Assembly: GCA_947311845.1 (NCBI GenBank)
Contig: CAMZMU010000069.1
Location: 8,177,875-8,241,874 of the forward strand
From: Poa pratensis
Taxonomy: Eukaryota; Streptophyta; Magnoliopsida; Poales; Poaceae
Length of the DNA stretch: 64,000 nt
Reading direction: 5' to 3'
Shown: one piece after another, positions 21,891 to 33,690 of the stretch
Layout: each line of letters opens with the position of its first letter
How positions within the stretch are numbered: the stretch's first letter is position 1
Program-made: the position numbers and the translations under genes
The notes under the pieces: generated by a model
What the model saw: only the letters and a program-made list of their open reading frames with translations
What the model was told of the DNA's origin: nothing
Databases searched by the model: none

Positions 21891-24800
21891 ATGGAGAGCT
21901 CCGATGCAACCGCGGGAGCAGCAACGGCAACGGCGTCGGCGGCGGCGGAGGGACAAGATCTGGTCATGAGGGGATCGAGGACCGCGGACGCATCTGCATC
22001 TCGCGCGGCAGCGGCGACAAGTTCTGCGACCACCTCCATTGAAGCAGAGAAGAATGCCCAGCCCTCCGACGAGGGCGATGCGGCGGAGGCAGAGGAGGAG
22101 GGAGAGGAAGCTTCATCCCGCAACTGGGCAGCTTCCACCATCACCGACGCGGACCTCACGCAGCTGGAAAAGGAGGGCATCCTTCCACCACAGGAGAAAT
22201 GCCACTGGCGGTCAGCGTACGGCCACCCTGCTCCAGATCCCGCCGGCGATGAACGAGTGCTCCTCGTCTCACATCTCCTCCGCGGTTTGTCTTTGCCACC
22301 GCATCCTTTTTTCCAATCAGTCTTAGACTACTACGGCCTTCAGCCTCACAGCGTAGGCCCCAATAGCATCTTGTACATAGCTGGCTTTATGGCTTTATTT
22401 GAAGGATACTTAGGCATAGAGCCTAGCTTAGAATTCTTCAAGTACTGCTTTACTTGCAAGCGCCAAACAGAGAAGGAAGAACTGCTCTCCTTAGGAACAG
22501 TTAGCATCAACCTTCGTAGAGGCAGAGACTGGTATCCTAAGGCGCCAAAAATAGATTCCATTAAAGGCTGGAATAGTTCCTTCTTCTACTGCAAAGACAT
22601 GGCGCCAGTAGGCAAAGACATAGGACTTCCTCGCTTTTCTCCTTTGCCTGCGGAGCCTCGCCTTTCTTGGGGCGAGAAACCACTAAAGGTCCTCCCTGAC
22701 AACCTCCGTCGCATGCAAAGGCGGATTGAGTATTTGACAAAGACTGCTGTGCCCAAGCTTACGGGCGCAGACACCATCCTATGCTGGTTGTCAAGACGAA
22801 TCCAGCCTTTGAAAGATCGCAAAGGACTCATGTGCCACTACACGGATCAGAAGAAAGATCCCCTCCGTGTTAGTGAGAGTGACCTTACGCAAGATGCCCT
22901 TGTGTATCGCTTTAAGAGGATTGCCAAGGAAAGGATTCAGCTGACAGAGCAGCGTCCTATGTACACAGCCGCCAACCCAGCTCCAAAGGTAAGGCATTTA
23001 CCACTACTGTTTTTATACTTCCACAATGTTCGCCTTACTAACACCACTTTTGATTTCAGCTCGCCCTTTTGCCGGATAATCTGCTGGCTCCTTTGTTTTA
23101 CGTGCCTGAAGCGGCACCCGAGCCCTCAAAGACTCGGAAACGAAAGGCTTCAGGAGCTACTACAGCAACTTCAGCAGCAGAAAGGCGGAAGCGTGAGAAA
23201 GCCATCCCTGTTAACGCCGAAGTGCTCGACATTGAGGACGATGAAGATGTGGCCTTCAATGCTCCAGTACAGAAGTAAGCCGAACCTTGATTTCTTTAGT
23301 AATACGAACAACGTCTATGAATGTTATCTTATTTTGTATGTGATTTGCAGGATCAAACCAACTGCACCTCTCAAGAGGAAGAAAACAATTGCTTCCAGGC
23401 AAAGAAAGACTGAGCCTTCTCCAGCCGTCGCTCCCCCCACTCCCTCCGTTCAACAAGAGACAGCCCCAGGCCCATCTGAAGATCATCATATAGATCTGGA
23501 CTCGGCCGTCTTACCTGATAAGACGGAAACTGAAAAGTTGGCCAGGGCTGCCGCTGCTGGGAAGGCGGCGGTACTTCAGTCAGAAGAGCCGAACGAGCCC
23601 ATTACTCGTGAGGCTATCCGCAACATGGTGAAGCAAGAGCTCTTTGACGACGAGGGGTACATCTTACCCAACATCGCCGCCATGCTTGCCGATGAGAAGG
23701 AGCGCAACGAGCCGCCTCCGAAGCTAAGGCCAGTTGGCCAGACATTGACCATCTTGAACCTGGAAGATAATTGTGACGAGCTGTACGTCACAATGAAGAA
23801 GAGCTACAAAGCCTTGAAGGCCATGATGCAGGTAAACATTCCGTCTTTATGTACATACTAGTCCCCGGGCATTACGTTGTGCTTTGACTAAGCCGACGTA
23901 ATGGCCTTTATTTAATGATGATAAAGACTCAGTCCCCAAGCCCATTGTAGCCATACCTTACTGCCTTTACCTTTCTTACTTACTACTACCCTTGCCTTAG
24001 CAGAGCAGTGAGCAACTTACATGCGATCTATGGTACTCACTGAGTAACCAAAGGCAAGTGCTCAAGCAAGCCGTCGCCGAAAATAAGGCGAACAAAGGTA
24101 AATGTTGTTCTTTCACATGCAATGTGACTTTAGTTCATTTTAAGACATAAGATGCTCAACACATGCAATGTGTGCTTGCGCAGCTGTTGTGGTGAAGGCA
24201 AAACAGATCGTCAGCGAGACTGGCGATATAGAAGTGGTAAGGCGGGAAAATGCCGCCTTGTTTAAGCAACTGGAGGAGAACCGGAAGACGGCCGAGGCCA
24301 ATCTTAAAGCCGTCCAAGACAGCGCCGCTGAAGGACAGAACGCACTGAAGGCAGAACTTTTGAAACTGCAGCGACAGGCTGAAAAGGATGGGCTCCTAAT
24401 CCAGAGCTTACAAGGTCGTCTTGAACGCCAAGCTGATGAGAGCACCGCCATTGACGAGAAGCTGCTAAGTGAGTCTTTCTTCCTTTACTTCTCGCACTTT
24501 CTGTCACTTTTCGCCTTTATTCAAACAGTTCAATGCGCCTTAATTTTTTCCATTCCTCCCTTCCTCAGTTCCAGCTGGATTTGGGGAAAGGCTTACCTCT
24601 GAGACGCGCCTGGAGCTTATCTTGGAGTGTGGCGAGATTGTGTCAGGGCTGTATGCTGCGGGAAGAGACGTTGTTGCCAACATCTTCCCAAAACAGCTGC
24701 CCCAAGTGACAAACACCAGCAACTTGCTGCCACTTCTTCAGAACTGCATCCCAGAGGTGGTGGATCGTCTTCGCTCAGCAGCCAGAGGCGGAGCAAAACT

Positions 24801-25119
24801 TGCTCTAGGACTTGTTCGCGGCCACTACCCCGAGGTGAACATGTGGCGCATTATCAAGTGTTTCCCAGCCAAGGACAGAGACGGCAACGAGCTCGTCAAA
24901 GAAAAGGTCTATGCCTCTGTCTCTGGCTTTGCCTCAGCTGTTGCGGAGATGGTAGACTTGTCCATCTTCTTCTCCAAGAAGCCTGTGCCTCCCCGTCCTG
25001 ACGACGTGTCTGATGACGAAGCCGAAGCCAGTCTGAAGCTACGCTGGATCCATCCAAGTCCCCTGTGCCTTCGCCTCCTCAGTCCCCTGCATAAGATGCA
25101 GGAAAAAACTTTGCATTAA
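21891..25119 (+). CDS. Tat-element antisense protein (putative gypsy-type transposon domain)
   Basis: This gene lies antisense between integrase and the 3' LTR, where several Tat elements keep an extra reading frame of unknown role. I place exons at 21891-22988, 23060-23274, 23351-23831, 24001-24097, 24184-24468 and 24569-25119. Every junction has GT...AG and the phases join into 908 codons without a stop. Residues about 1-110 are Ala/Ser/Glu-rich. Residues about 115-330 match the putative gypsy-type transposon domain found in plants (LLRGLSLPPHPFFQSVLDYY, NSILYIAGFMALFEGYLGIE). A basic NLS-like stretch (KTRKRKAS) follows, then a coiled coil (VVRRENAALFKQLEENRKTA) and a conserved C-terminal block (NTSNLLPLLQNCIPEVVDRL). 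The first exon continues openly through intron 1, so unspliced RNA would encode a different product. Exon ends are inferred from motifs only. Confidence 0.75.
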
Positions 25120-25617
25120 GCGTGTCATGAAAGATGGCACAAAAGACTTGTTAAGTTATGTTTTGTAATGGCAGGAGCCTTTTTATCTGTTGAACATGTT
25201 TGTTTTGCAACGCATGCACTTATTTTTAAAAGGCTTGCAAACTATGCTCCTTATCCGTCTTCAAGTTTTCTGGCTTATATGCTTTAGCCTTTTCGTATGC
25301 TGGCAGAACCTAAAGCACGGAACACTTCGCTGGCAACAGGGTTAGTAACCAAACTGTTTAAACACAGAAACGGCGCCGGCTTTTGGTGCGTAAAGCATCT
25401 ACTAAGACAAGCCAGCATATATGCGATCAGATAAATACTCTTAGACGGATGCAATTTTAATTTTTGTAAGGCCTTAAGGCAAAAGCATCATGTGAGTAAC
25501 CACAAGCACGAAGCCAATTCGGGTTAACATTGATATTTTTATCGAAATATATGATCAAATGGAAATAAAAGACGGCGAGAACTCATGCATAAAAATAATT
25601 GAGGGAACCAAAGACTT

Positions 25618-26795
25618 TTATTTCATAATCATATATGGTGTGATTACAATAGAATTGCTAAGTGTAAAAAGGACGTAGCTGCTCAATGTTCCAAGGACGT
25701 TTCGTCTCCTTGAGCACTGCTTCTTCGTTCCTTTTCCTTTTGCGGCCTCTTTTCTTTTCTTCTCGATATCACGGAGGTCCACAAGATAATATGCCCCGTT
25801 CTTAAGCGCTTTGCTGATAACGAAGGGTCCTTCCCATATGGGAGATAGTTTGTGCTCCTTTTGCTGAACAAGGCGAAGCACCAAATCGCCTTCTCGAAAC
25901 GATCTCCGTCTTACCTTGCGACTGTGGTAACGCCGCATGTTCTGCTGATAAATGGCGGAGCGCTGAAGCGCTATCTCACGCTCTTCTTCGAGAAGGTCTA
26001 AGCCATCCTGTCTGGCTTCTTCTGCGTCTGCTTCAACGTAGGCTGTTACACGAGGTGTGTCGTGCAGGACATCTGTTGGGAGTACCGCTTCAGCGCCATA
26101 TATGAGAAAGAAAGGGGTATAGCCTGTTGCGCTGCTTGGAGTTGTGCGTATGCTCCATAAGACAGCAGGTAATTCTTCTACCCATGCTCCAGCTGCTCTA
26201 TGCAAAGGCACTTCTAATCTTGGCTTTATTCCCTGTAGATTATACTGTTGGTTCGCTCAACTTGGCCATTCGATTGTGGATGAGCCACAGATGCTAAGTC
26301 CAAACGAATACCAACTTCACCACAGTACTTTGCCAGTTCTCCTACGGCGAAGTTTGTCCCATTGTCCGTAATGATACTGTGGGGGACGCCAAATCTCGTT
26401 ATAACCTCAATGACGAACTTCTTGGCTGTTGCCCCATCAAGCTTTTTTATGGGCTTAGCTTCAACCCACTTGGTGTATTTATCCACCGCAACTAAGAGAT
26501 GTTTGACGCCGCCTCGCGCAGTCCTGAATGGACCTACCATGTCCAGTCCCCAGACCGCAAATGGCCACGTGATTGGAATGGTGCGCAATTCCTGGGCTGG
26601 CATCTTTGGCTGTCTTGCATACTTTTGGCATCCAACGCATTTCTTGACGAGTTCTTCTGCGTCTTGCTTTGCTGTGAGCCAGTAGAATCCATGTCTAAAA
26701 GCTTTGGCGACAATTGCTCGGGCAGAGGCATGATGACCGCAACATCCACCATGGATCTCTTCTAGTATCTCTGTCCTTCTTCCGGCGAAACGCAT
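25618..26795 (-). pseudogene. Tat integrase, one frameshift
   Basis: Integrase inserts the cDNA copy into the genome. The first frame (26226-26795) has the HHCC zinc motif (CCGHHASA, CVGCQKY) and the DDE core (GLDMVGPF, SIITDNGTNF, NGQVERTN). The second frame (25618-26211) carries the C-terminal part (WSIRTTPSSATGYTPFFLIY, IWEGPFVISKALKNGAYYL). They are separated by a one-base break near 26230. The stop at 25618 leaves about 500 bp to the end of the convergent antisense gene. Confidence 0.85.
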
Positions 26796-26947
26796 CGTTG
26801 ATATACACCTGTGGTACTCCGCTTGTATAGCTCTCCATTTATTATTGTGTATGCCTTAGCTCTGCGCACAACTTGCCGCCTTAATACTTCATCCTCTGGC
26901 TCTTCCTTGTTAAGGAGGAAATTTATGTAGGGCTGTGTCCAATCTGG

Positions 26948-27616
26948 TCACCAGCATGACGGAAACAGACTGCGAAGCCATGGGGTCATCCTCATCTCCG
27001 CCTTTAATAGACGGCACGTACAGGTGCTCCAAAATATATCGGAGGGCACCTTCGATCTTTTCGAGCCCATTCTGGCTAAGGCGTCCGCTGCTTCATTTTC
27101 CTCCCTTTTGATATGCTTGACTTCTAAGCCGATAAAACACCGACCAAACTCGTCTACCGTGCGTCGGTATTCAGCCATTGTAGGGCTCTTCGCGTCCCAT
27201 GCCCCTTCTAACTGTTGAACAACGAGGTCTGAATCGCCATAGCACAAAAGACGGCTAATGCCCAAATCCTTTGCGACGTGCAATCCATGCAACAGAGCCT
27301 CGTATTCTGCAACATTATTAGTGGCATTGAAGTGTATCTGCAAGACATAGCACATCTTGTCTCCTTTAGGGTTCTTCAGTACCACGCCAGCTCCCGATCC
27401 CTGCAACATTTTGGAGCCGTCAAAGTGCATAACCCAATATTCTTCGTCAGGGAGGGGAAGTTCATCCATTGCTTCTGTCCAGTCTGCGATGAAATCAGCT
27501 AAGGACTGGGATTTGATGGCTGTACGTGGCTTGTACTGGATGTCGAAGGCTGCCAATTCAATTCCCCACTTAGCCACACGTCCAGTGGCATCGGTGTTGT
27601 TTATAATGTCACCCAA
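26948..27616 (-). pseudogene. Tat RNase H domain
   Basis: The frame carries the RNase H active-site pattern (MHFDGSKMLQGSGAGVVL, NVAEYEALLHGL, CYGDSDLVVQQL, EADALARMG) with its acidic residues intact. It is preceded by the tail of the RT connection (AKWGIELAAFDIQYKPR). It is cut from RT by a shift between 27620 and 27780, and from integrase by another near 27030. Confidence 0.85.
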
Positions 27617-27799
27617 TGGCGCCTTACTGACTACCGTGATTGGGTGCTCTTGGAAATAATGGCGTAATTTTCTGGCTGCGAAGAAAACTCCATAAGCCAG
27701 CTTCTGATAGTGAGGGTATCGTTGTTTGGATTCGGAGAAGACTTCGCTGATATAATATACCGGCCTTTGTTCCGGTAGCTCCTTTCCCTCTTCCTTTCG

Positions 27800-28808
27800 T
27801 CAACAACAACCACTGCACTAATAACTAGGTTGGTAGCCGCCATGTAAAGTAGCATCGGCTCTTGTGGTAGAGGAGACGCTAATATTGGTGCTGAAACTAA
27901 GGCGTCTTTTAACTGTGCTAAGGCTGCATCTGCCTCTTCAGTCCAGACGAACGTCTTAGTTTTCTTCAACAACCTGTATAGGGGTAAAGCTTTATCCCCA
28001 AGCCTACTAATAAATCGGCTTACAGCTGCTGCAGATCCTGCGAGCCTTTGGACATCTTTAAGACAAGTAGGCTTTTTGATGTCCATGATAGCTCGAATCT
28101 TTTCTGGGTTAACCTCAAGACCTCTTTCTGAAACAATGAAGCCTAAAAGTTTTCCTGCTGGGACGCCAAAAAAGCATTTTCCCGGATTTAGCTTCATGTT
28201 ATATTTTCTCAAGTTATCAAAGGTTTCTTGAAGGTCAACGATGAGATCGCCGCGTTTTCGCGACATAACGGCAATGTCATCGACATAAGCGTGAACATTG
28301 CGGCCTATTTGATCGTGTAGGCAACGTTGTATGCACCGTTGGTACGTTGAGCCAGCGTTTTTAAGCCCAAAGGCATAGTTATGTAGCAAAACGTTCCGAA
28401 AGGTGTGATGAAGGAAGTCTTAATTTGGTCAGACTCCTTCATCTTAATTTGGTGGTAGCCAGAGTAAGCGTCCAAAAAGCATAGTAATTCAGAACCTGAT
28501 ACAGCATCTACGACCTGATCAATTCGCGGCAATGCGAAGGGGTCTTTAGGACAGGCTTTGTTTAAGCCGGTGAAATCTATGCACATGCGCAAGTCTTTCA
28601 CGTCCTTCTTAGGTACTAATACAGGATTTGCTAGCCAATCTGTGTGGATAACCTCTCTAATGAAATTAGCGGCACTAAGCCGAGCTACCTCTTTTCCTAT
28701 TGCTTTCTTCTTCTCTGGACCGAAGCGACGAAGACCTTGTTTTACTGGCTTGGCACCTTTGGCGACATTAAGGCTGTGCTCGGCAAGTTCCCGGGGTACT
28801 CCTGGCAT
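27800..28808 (-). pseudogene. Tat reverse transcriptase, frameshifted
   Basis: The palm and fingers are recognisable: LRMCIDFTGLNKACPKDPFA, FLDAYSGYHQIKM and TSFITPFGTFCY in one frame (28305-28808). The next frame (27631-28389) carries the catalytic AYVDDIAV and the connection region (LGFIVSERGLEVNPEKI). The frame changes near 28368, inside the MPFGLKNA motif, which fits loss of one base in a CC run. Catalytic aspartates are present, but no continuous protein is encoded. Confidence 0.88.
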
Positions 28809-29099
28809 GTCTGATGGTGACCATGCAAAAATATCCCGTTGCTCACGGAGGAACTTGACGAGCGCGCCTTCCTATGCGTCACTGAGGTCCGCCCTATGTT
28901 GTCGTCTTGCTTGCATCGGCTGTCCAGCACGATCTTCTTCGAGTTTGAGCTGGCCTTGAAAGTGACATCCGAGGCGCAAGGAGGCTTCTTACCATCCGGC
29001 ATTTCATTGGTGTTAACTTCTTTCTTGTACTGCTCAGCTCTTCCTTGCTGATGACTGCTTCTGCTAAGACGGCGTTTCCTGCTTCGCATTCCTTCGCCT

Positions 29100-29959
29100 T
29101 CTTGAAGTCGCCATTGACCGTGATGACGCCGTTTGGTCCAGGTATTTGAGCTTGCTGTAGATGTAACACGGGCGTGCCATGAATTTGGCAAAGGCTGGGC
29201 GGCCAAAGATTGCGTGATACGCACTTTTGAATTCCACCACCTCAAAGGCAACTTCCTCAGTCCTATAGTTTGTTTCGTCACCAAGGTGACGTCTAAGACG
29301 ATTGTTCCCATAGAACTGGCCTGCCTGCCTGGCACTATGCCGTGAAACTTGACTGTGCTATGTTTAGCTGTGTCTCAGAAAGGCGCATGCGCTTTAAGGT
29401 TTCAAGATAGAGGATGTTGATGCTACTCCCTCCATCCATAAGCACCTTAGAAAGCCTGCATTGCTGCACAATTGGGTTTACAACGAGCGCGTAATTCCCT
29501 GGGTTCTGTGGAATATGATCAGGATGATCGTTGCGGTCCCATGTAATGGGGTGCTCGGACCAGTTGAGATACTGGGGAACCTGGCATAGTGGCATTGAGT
29601 TCCCTCCAGGCTGCCTTTTCCTTTTTGGCCGAAGGAGTGGCAAGGAAAGTAACAAGGCTTGTTTCGACCCTTGGAAACTTGTTGCTCCTCTTGTGCTTTG
29701 GCTCCTGATCTTCCGGCTCCGAAGCACTTTCCTCGTTGTCCTTCTGCTCTTTCTTGTCTTTACGGTTCTTGCGCTTGAACTGTTTTGCCTTGAAGCCAGC
29801 GTCCGGATCCTTCTTGATATCATCGTTAAGGCGGCACTGCCTGTTGGTATGGGTGCATTTGCCAAGCTTGCTATGATGGGCACAAGGTTCATCTTTGATG
29901 TCGTCATAGGTGATTTTAATGGGTCTTGACCCTTGACTGTCATCGCCTTCTTCTGCCAT
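29100..29959 (-). pseudogene. Tat gag C-terminus and aspartic protease region, frameshifted
   Basis: The first frame (29519-29959) has a degenerate zinc-finger-like stretch (CAHHSKLGKCTHTNRQC) and a lysine-rich linker. The second frame (29335-29943) has PQYLNWSEHPITWDR and the protease motif KVLMDGGSSINILY, with Asp-Gly-Gly as in Tat proteases. The family-like sequence passes from one frame to the other near 29600 and shifts again near 29284, so the protease is broken. Confidence 0.75.
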
Positions 29960-29998
29960 CTGCTAGCCCCGCTCTGGCCACCCTTCTTATTGGCAAAG

Positions 29999-32375
29999 GC
30001 TACCTCCTTTGATGGTCCTGGCGCATCGTTGGCTTCTTCTTTTTCCGGCTTTGATTGTTGTTTCGCTTTTCCGGGTTAACAGCTATGTCCATGCGCAGAT
30101 CGCCGTCGTCAGCTCGAGCGTCGTCTTCTGCTGCAGCGTAATTGTTCGCGCTGTCTAAGAGCTCGCCGAGGTGTTTGATGTTTTGGCTGGCTAACATATA
30201 TCTCATCATGTTGCCTTTCTTCAGGCTGTTCATAAAAGCATGTATGGCCTGGATCTCAGAAACGTCTTCGCATGCATTCTTTGTCTCTGTCCATCGAGCT
30301 ATGAAAGCTCTGCTTGACTCCCCCTCCACTTGAGCGCACTTTAGTAGATCTGAGTAAGCCTTTGGACGTTTGTATGTGCATGAGAAGTGTTGCATGAATG
30401 TTTTCTGCATGTCTTGCCAATTGTGGATACTCTTTTCTGGCAAAGTGTCGATCCATACCGGGCCGTTCCCTCCAACATGAGTGGAAGAAAACGTACAGCT
30501 GCATTGTAATCACCGTCATTAATACCAACGGCGTGGATGTAATCAGGCAGCCATATGTCCGGTTTGTCAATGCCATTGTACTTGTCCACAATTTTCTTGA
30601 CATTGCCTAGCGAGGATGGGAGTTGCACCTTGCGAATCGCCGGTCCAAAGCACAGGGCCCAGGTAAGACTCTCTTTGGCCGCTTTAATCTCATCGAGACG
30701 GATGCGGGCGTCTGAGATATGAGTGTTTTCCCTGGCTGGTCCTTTGTTGGATTGGCTACGCCTTGGCTCCTCCTGACGGCTTTGGCGATGAGGGGAGCGG
30801 GAGCGAGATCGCCTTTGAGGCGGATCTCTGTTGCCCCTATTCCTTCGTCTCTTGCCCGTGCTGCGGGCGGAGGTGGCATGTTAAGCCGGTCACCCCACGC
30901 CGTGCGTCCTTCCCCTTGTCTTGATCTCTTTCACGGCGAGGCGGATCATCTTCTTATGGCGTGTGTTATCCTTTTGCCGGTGGTCGTCCTTGCCTTTGTC
31001 ACTATGGCGATTGGACCCAGTCTTTGACTCATCCCTGTGTTTGTCAGGAACTTTGTCCTTCCTAGGCTCTTACCCTTATTGCCATGGCTACTGGAACCAG
31101 CTGGTTCCTCTGGATCTCCACCGCCGGCAACGGCTGTCTTGCAAAGACGCGTGTCGTCCGCCAGTTTTGAGTTTGAGTCCGCCTTAGCCTGCTGCTCTAC
31201 CGCCTTTTCGATGAGCATTTTAGAATAATGGTGGCGCTCTTCAATTGGAACTGCTTCGTCTCCCATGATTTCCCTGGCCGCCTCTAGGTTTTTGGCCGGG
31301 GTGGAGAAGAATATGACTCCATCAGGGTTAACTCTGAAAGAGTATTTCTGCCAAGGCTTTAAAGGCTTTTGGGCAGAAGTCTTCTCGAAGTTTCCCTGCA
31401 GATCCCGATGCAGAAGAGGGTCACGTATACTTCGTATTTTGCGGAATTTCTCAACATCGCGCTCACGCTGGTACTCTTCCTCTTCTAGAGCCTTTCCAAC
31501 TAGGATTAACTCTTTTTCCTTGTTCAGGAGGGACAACTTATACTTGATGTTGACTTCAGTCTCAGCCAGGAGCGCTTTCCGTCTTTCCTCAAGTTCAACG
31601 CGGTTGGATTTGGTCCCAAAGGTGTTTTGAGAAGCTCCAATGCGCGCATGTGTTCCTCCTTTGACCGCTCCAGGTCTTCTTCAATAGGCGCAGCCGGGGG
31701 AGGCCTTTTAGGGTCCAGCACATCCTCTGGCTTTTCCGCCTTGTCACCAATGTGTTTGATGCTAGAGGAAACTTCAGCCTCGTCTGGCTTAGCCGCGGCC
31801 GCACCATCCTTCAGAGCTATCTGTGCCGGGAAAGTCATTAAGACTTCGTTTGGATCGGATGAGCCATAGCCTCGCGCGGCAACCTGTGCTGCGAAGTCTT
31901 CCTCCTTATGCTCATCGAGATCTGAATCTTCCGCCATTGGAGCGGTGCCATCAGATCCGGCTTCTGAGTCTGCTCCTGTCTGTAAGGCAGGTAATATTGA
32001 CTCAGGGTCAGATTCGGCCGGCTTAGGGCCAGATGCGTCAATGACACCGACAAAGCGAGAGGCGGGCTCCATAAGCTCATAAGAGCTGGAGTCAGAATCG
32101 CTTTGGGTATCAGAGTCACTCAGATCGCGATAGACAAAGGCCTGATCCGATCTGTGTTGTTGCTCGATTGCATAATCGATGGGGTGGTGGGTGGGCCAAA
32201 AGGCGGCGGATCCCCTGGGGAATCCATACGCCTCAGCCGTAAAACCCATGAAGATGTTGATGGTGCCGAAGGGGACGACGAAGCTTGACACCAGTGCGTC
32301 GTTTGCTGAGACGTAGGATCCGTCGTCTTCGATGCACCCAAAGTTGTTGATGATGCGGGCGCGACCAACCGCCAT
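29999..32375 (-). pseudogene. Tat gag region, frameshifted
   Basis: Gag packages the element's RNA into virus-like particles. A likely start is the ATG at 32375 (MAVGRARI). An acidic N-terminal part follows, then a basic RS/RD-rich stretch (RRSRSRSPHRQSRQEEPRR, about 30760-30830 in its frame). The retrotransposon gag core comes next (NWQDMQKTFMQHF, ESSRAFIARWTE). The coding potential is spread over several overlapping frames: 31524-32375, 30946-31536, about 30450-30830 and 30000-30443. This implies one-base shifts near 31600, 30870-30950 and 30450. The last one falls where a short TT run would restore the family pattern. No intact gag can be made from this copy as written. Confidence 0.8.
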
Positions 32376-32451
32376 AGTCTTGCCGATCTCGCCCAATGCT
32401 CCCGCCTGAAACAAAACTCCCGACGCCTTGGGCCCCACGGTGGGCGCCAAC

Positions 32452-32954
32452 TGTCGAGGTATTGGTAACGCGGAACTACTAGAAGTATTCATACGTACCG
32501 TAGAGGAGGTGGGGAAGAACGTGGAGGGTTCCAGTGACGGGATTGCACACACGATTTTACCCAGCTTCGGATCTCACACGGCGGCGAGATCCTACGTGCT
32601 GCTATAATTCACTCAAGGCAAATATGTGTACAGGTTACAATGAGGTTGTATGCGTGCCCTAAGGCTGCTGGAAGGCTGGCTTATAAAGGCGCCAAGCCTT
32701 CCCCTACAAGGAAAGCCTTAACCGACCTAGATCACGAGTCCTAGACTAACACGGTAACAAACCCTAACTTGCTCCCTAAGGCGAACGCAGCCAGGCCTTC
32801 GTCTTGGACTTCACTAAGCCAGCCCAGAGCTTATCCTTGCGCCTAAGCCCATGAGGCCTTCTCCATTAAGCCCTCCGGCTTTATCTGATGGGCCTCCTGG
32901 TGGGCCAGGTTTTATCCACCGTGGCAGGTATACCCGTTCGGCATAACCTCCACA
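32452..32954 (-). repeat. 5' LTR of the Tat element, with TATA box
   Basis: 503 bp. On the minus strand a TTTATAAG motif (about 32681-32688) is a plausible TATA box for the element's own transcript. All three one-base length differences from the other LTR are losses in short homopolymer runs in this copy. Confidence 0.93.
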
Positions 32955-33284
32955 AGTATTTTGAAATTTTTTTGAATTTTTTTTCCATCCGCTGTGATTT
33001 TTTTTAGTAAAGTTTGACCCAAAAGTCAACAAAAAGTCAACTATGAAAAAAGCTAAAAATGACGACCAAAAAATATTTTTTTGAAAATTCCGAAACCTGT
33101 TTTGTACACCAAATATCCGTGTTTTACTAGGAAAACAAGATAAGACGAATACATACGGCTTGCATCTCCGTATAATGCATGGGTGTGTAGCTACTCATGC
33201 GGGTAGCAAAACGGCTCTCAAGGAAACAAACTAACAAGGATCGACTCTAAGATGCACTCCAAGAACGGCTTATATAGGGAGTGG

Positions 33285-33690
33285 AGATTTCTTAATCCCG
33301 AGCTCCAGTGCCCCCTCTCTTAAAAAAATATCAAAAATCATATTTCAAAGATTCAAAAAATGTGAAACAAATCATGGATATTCTCAATGATGTATTCTAG
33401 AAACGTGCAAAATTTCAATTAGAAATACATTGTATTTTAACTACACAAAAAAAAAAACAAATGTACGGATCTGAGTATAGTTTTTCAAATCTTCAGACTT
33501 TTTAAGATTTTGTCATTTTTGTGTAGCCCAAAAGACAAAGTATTTCTAATTAAACTTTTGCATGTTTTTAGAATACATCATTGAGAATATTCATGATTTT
33601 TTTTCACATTTTTCTGAAACTTCAAAAATATGATTTTTAATTTTTCAAAAATGGAGGGAGGACTGGAGCTCGGGAGCACAAATGGATTTC
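33285..33690. mobile_element. About 400-bp foldback MITE
   Basis: The arms starting TCCCGAGCTCCAG (33296) and ending CTGGAGCTCGGGA (33675) remain complementary for more than 130 bp (for example ATTCTCAATGATGTATTCTA inverted at about 33570-33590). There is no coding capacity and no clear target duplication. Confidence 0.75.

Larger units (their letters stand above)
20883..32954 (-). mobile_element. Complete Ty3/Gypsy retrotransposon, Tat lineage, with antisense gene
   Basis: Both LTRs are present (506 and 503 bp). The element is flanked by the 5-bp duplication AGTAT (20878-20882 and 32955-32959). It reads on the minus strand: 5' LTR at the right, then a primer-binding-site-like TTGGCGCCCACCGTGGGG directly inside (about 32433-32450), gag, protease, RT, RNase H, integrase, a long extra region with an antisense gene, a CCTTTCCGGGGACTAC polypurine-like tract and the 3' LTR. 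The order RT-RNase H-integrase plus an antisense gene between integrase and the 3' LTR is the known hallmark of Tat-lineage elements. The LTRs differ by five transitions and three one-base indels (about 1% substitutions), so the insertion is recent. Confidence 0.92.
20745..33235. repeat. Foldback-like host repeat split by the Tat element
   Basis: GCTACCCCCATGGGTAGCTA followed by CACACCC (about 20759-20786) is mirrored, inverted and diverged, at about 33182-33212. The Tat element sits between the arms. The arms may belong to an older foldback element that served as the insertion target. The 32960-33290 stretch also holds AT-rich sequence with GTCAAC repeats and no gene. Confidence 0.4.

Noticed and set aside
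21711..23861. Continuous 716-aa frame of the Tat antisense region taken as one exon
   Set aside because: Its middle part (22989-23350) reads across two GT-AG introns in the wrong frame. The spliced model gives family-like sequence, and the TATA box lies after its ATG.
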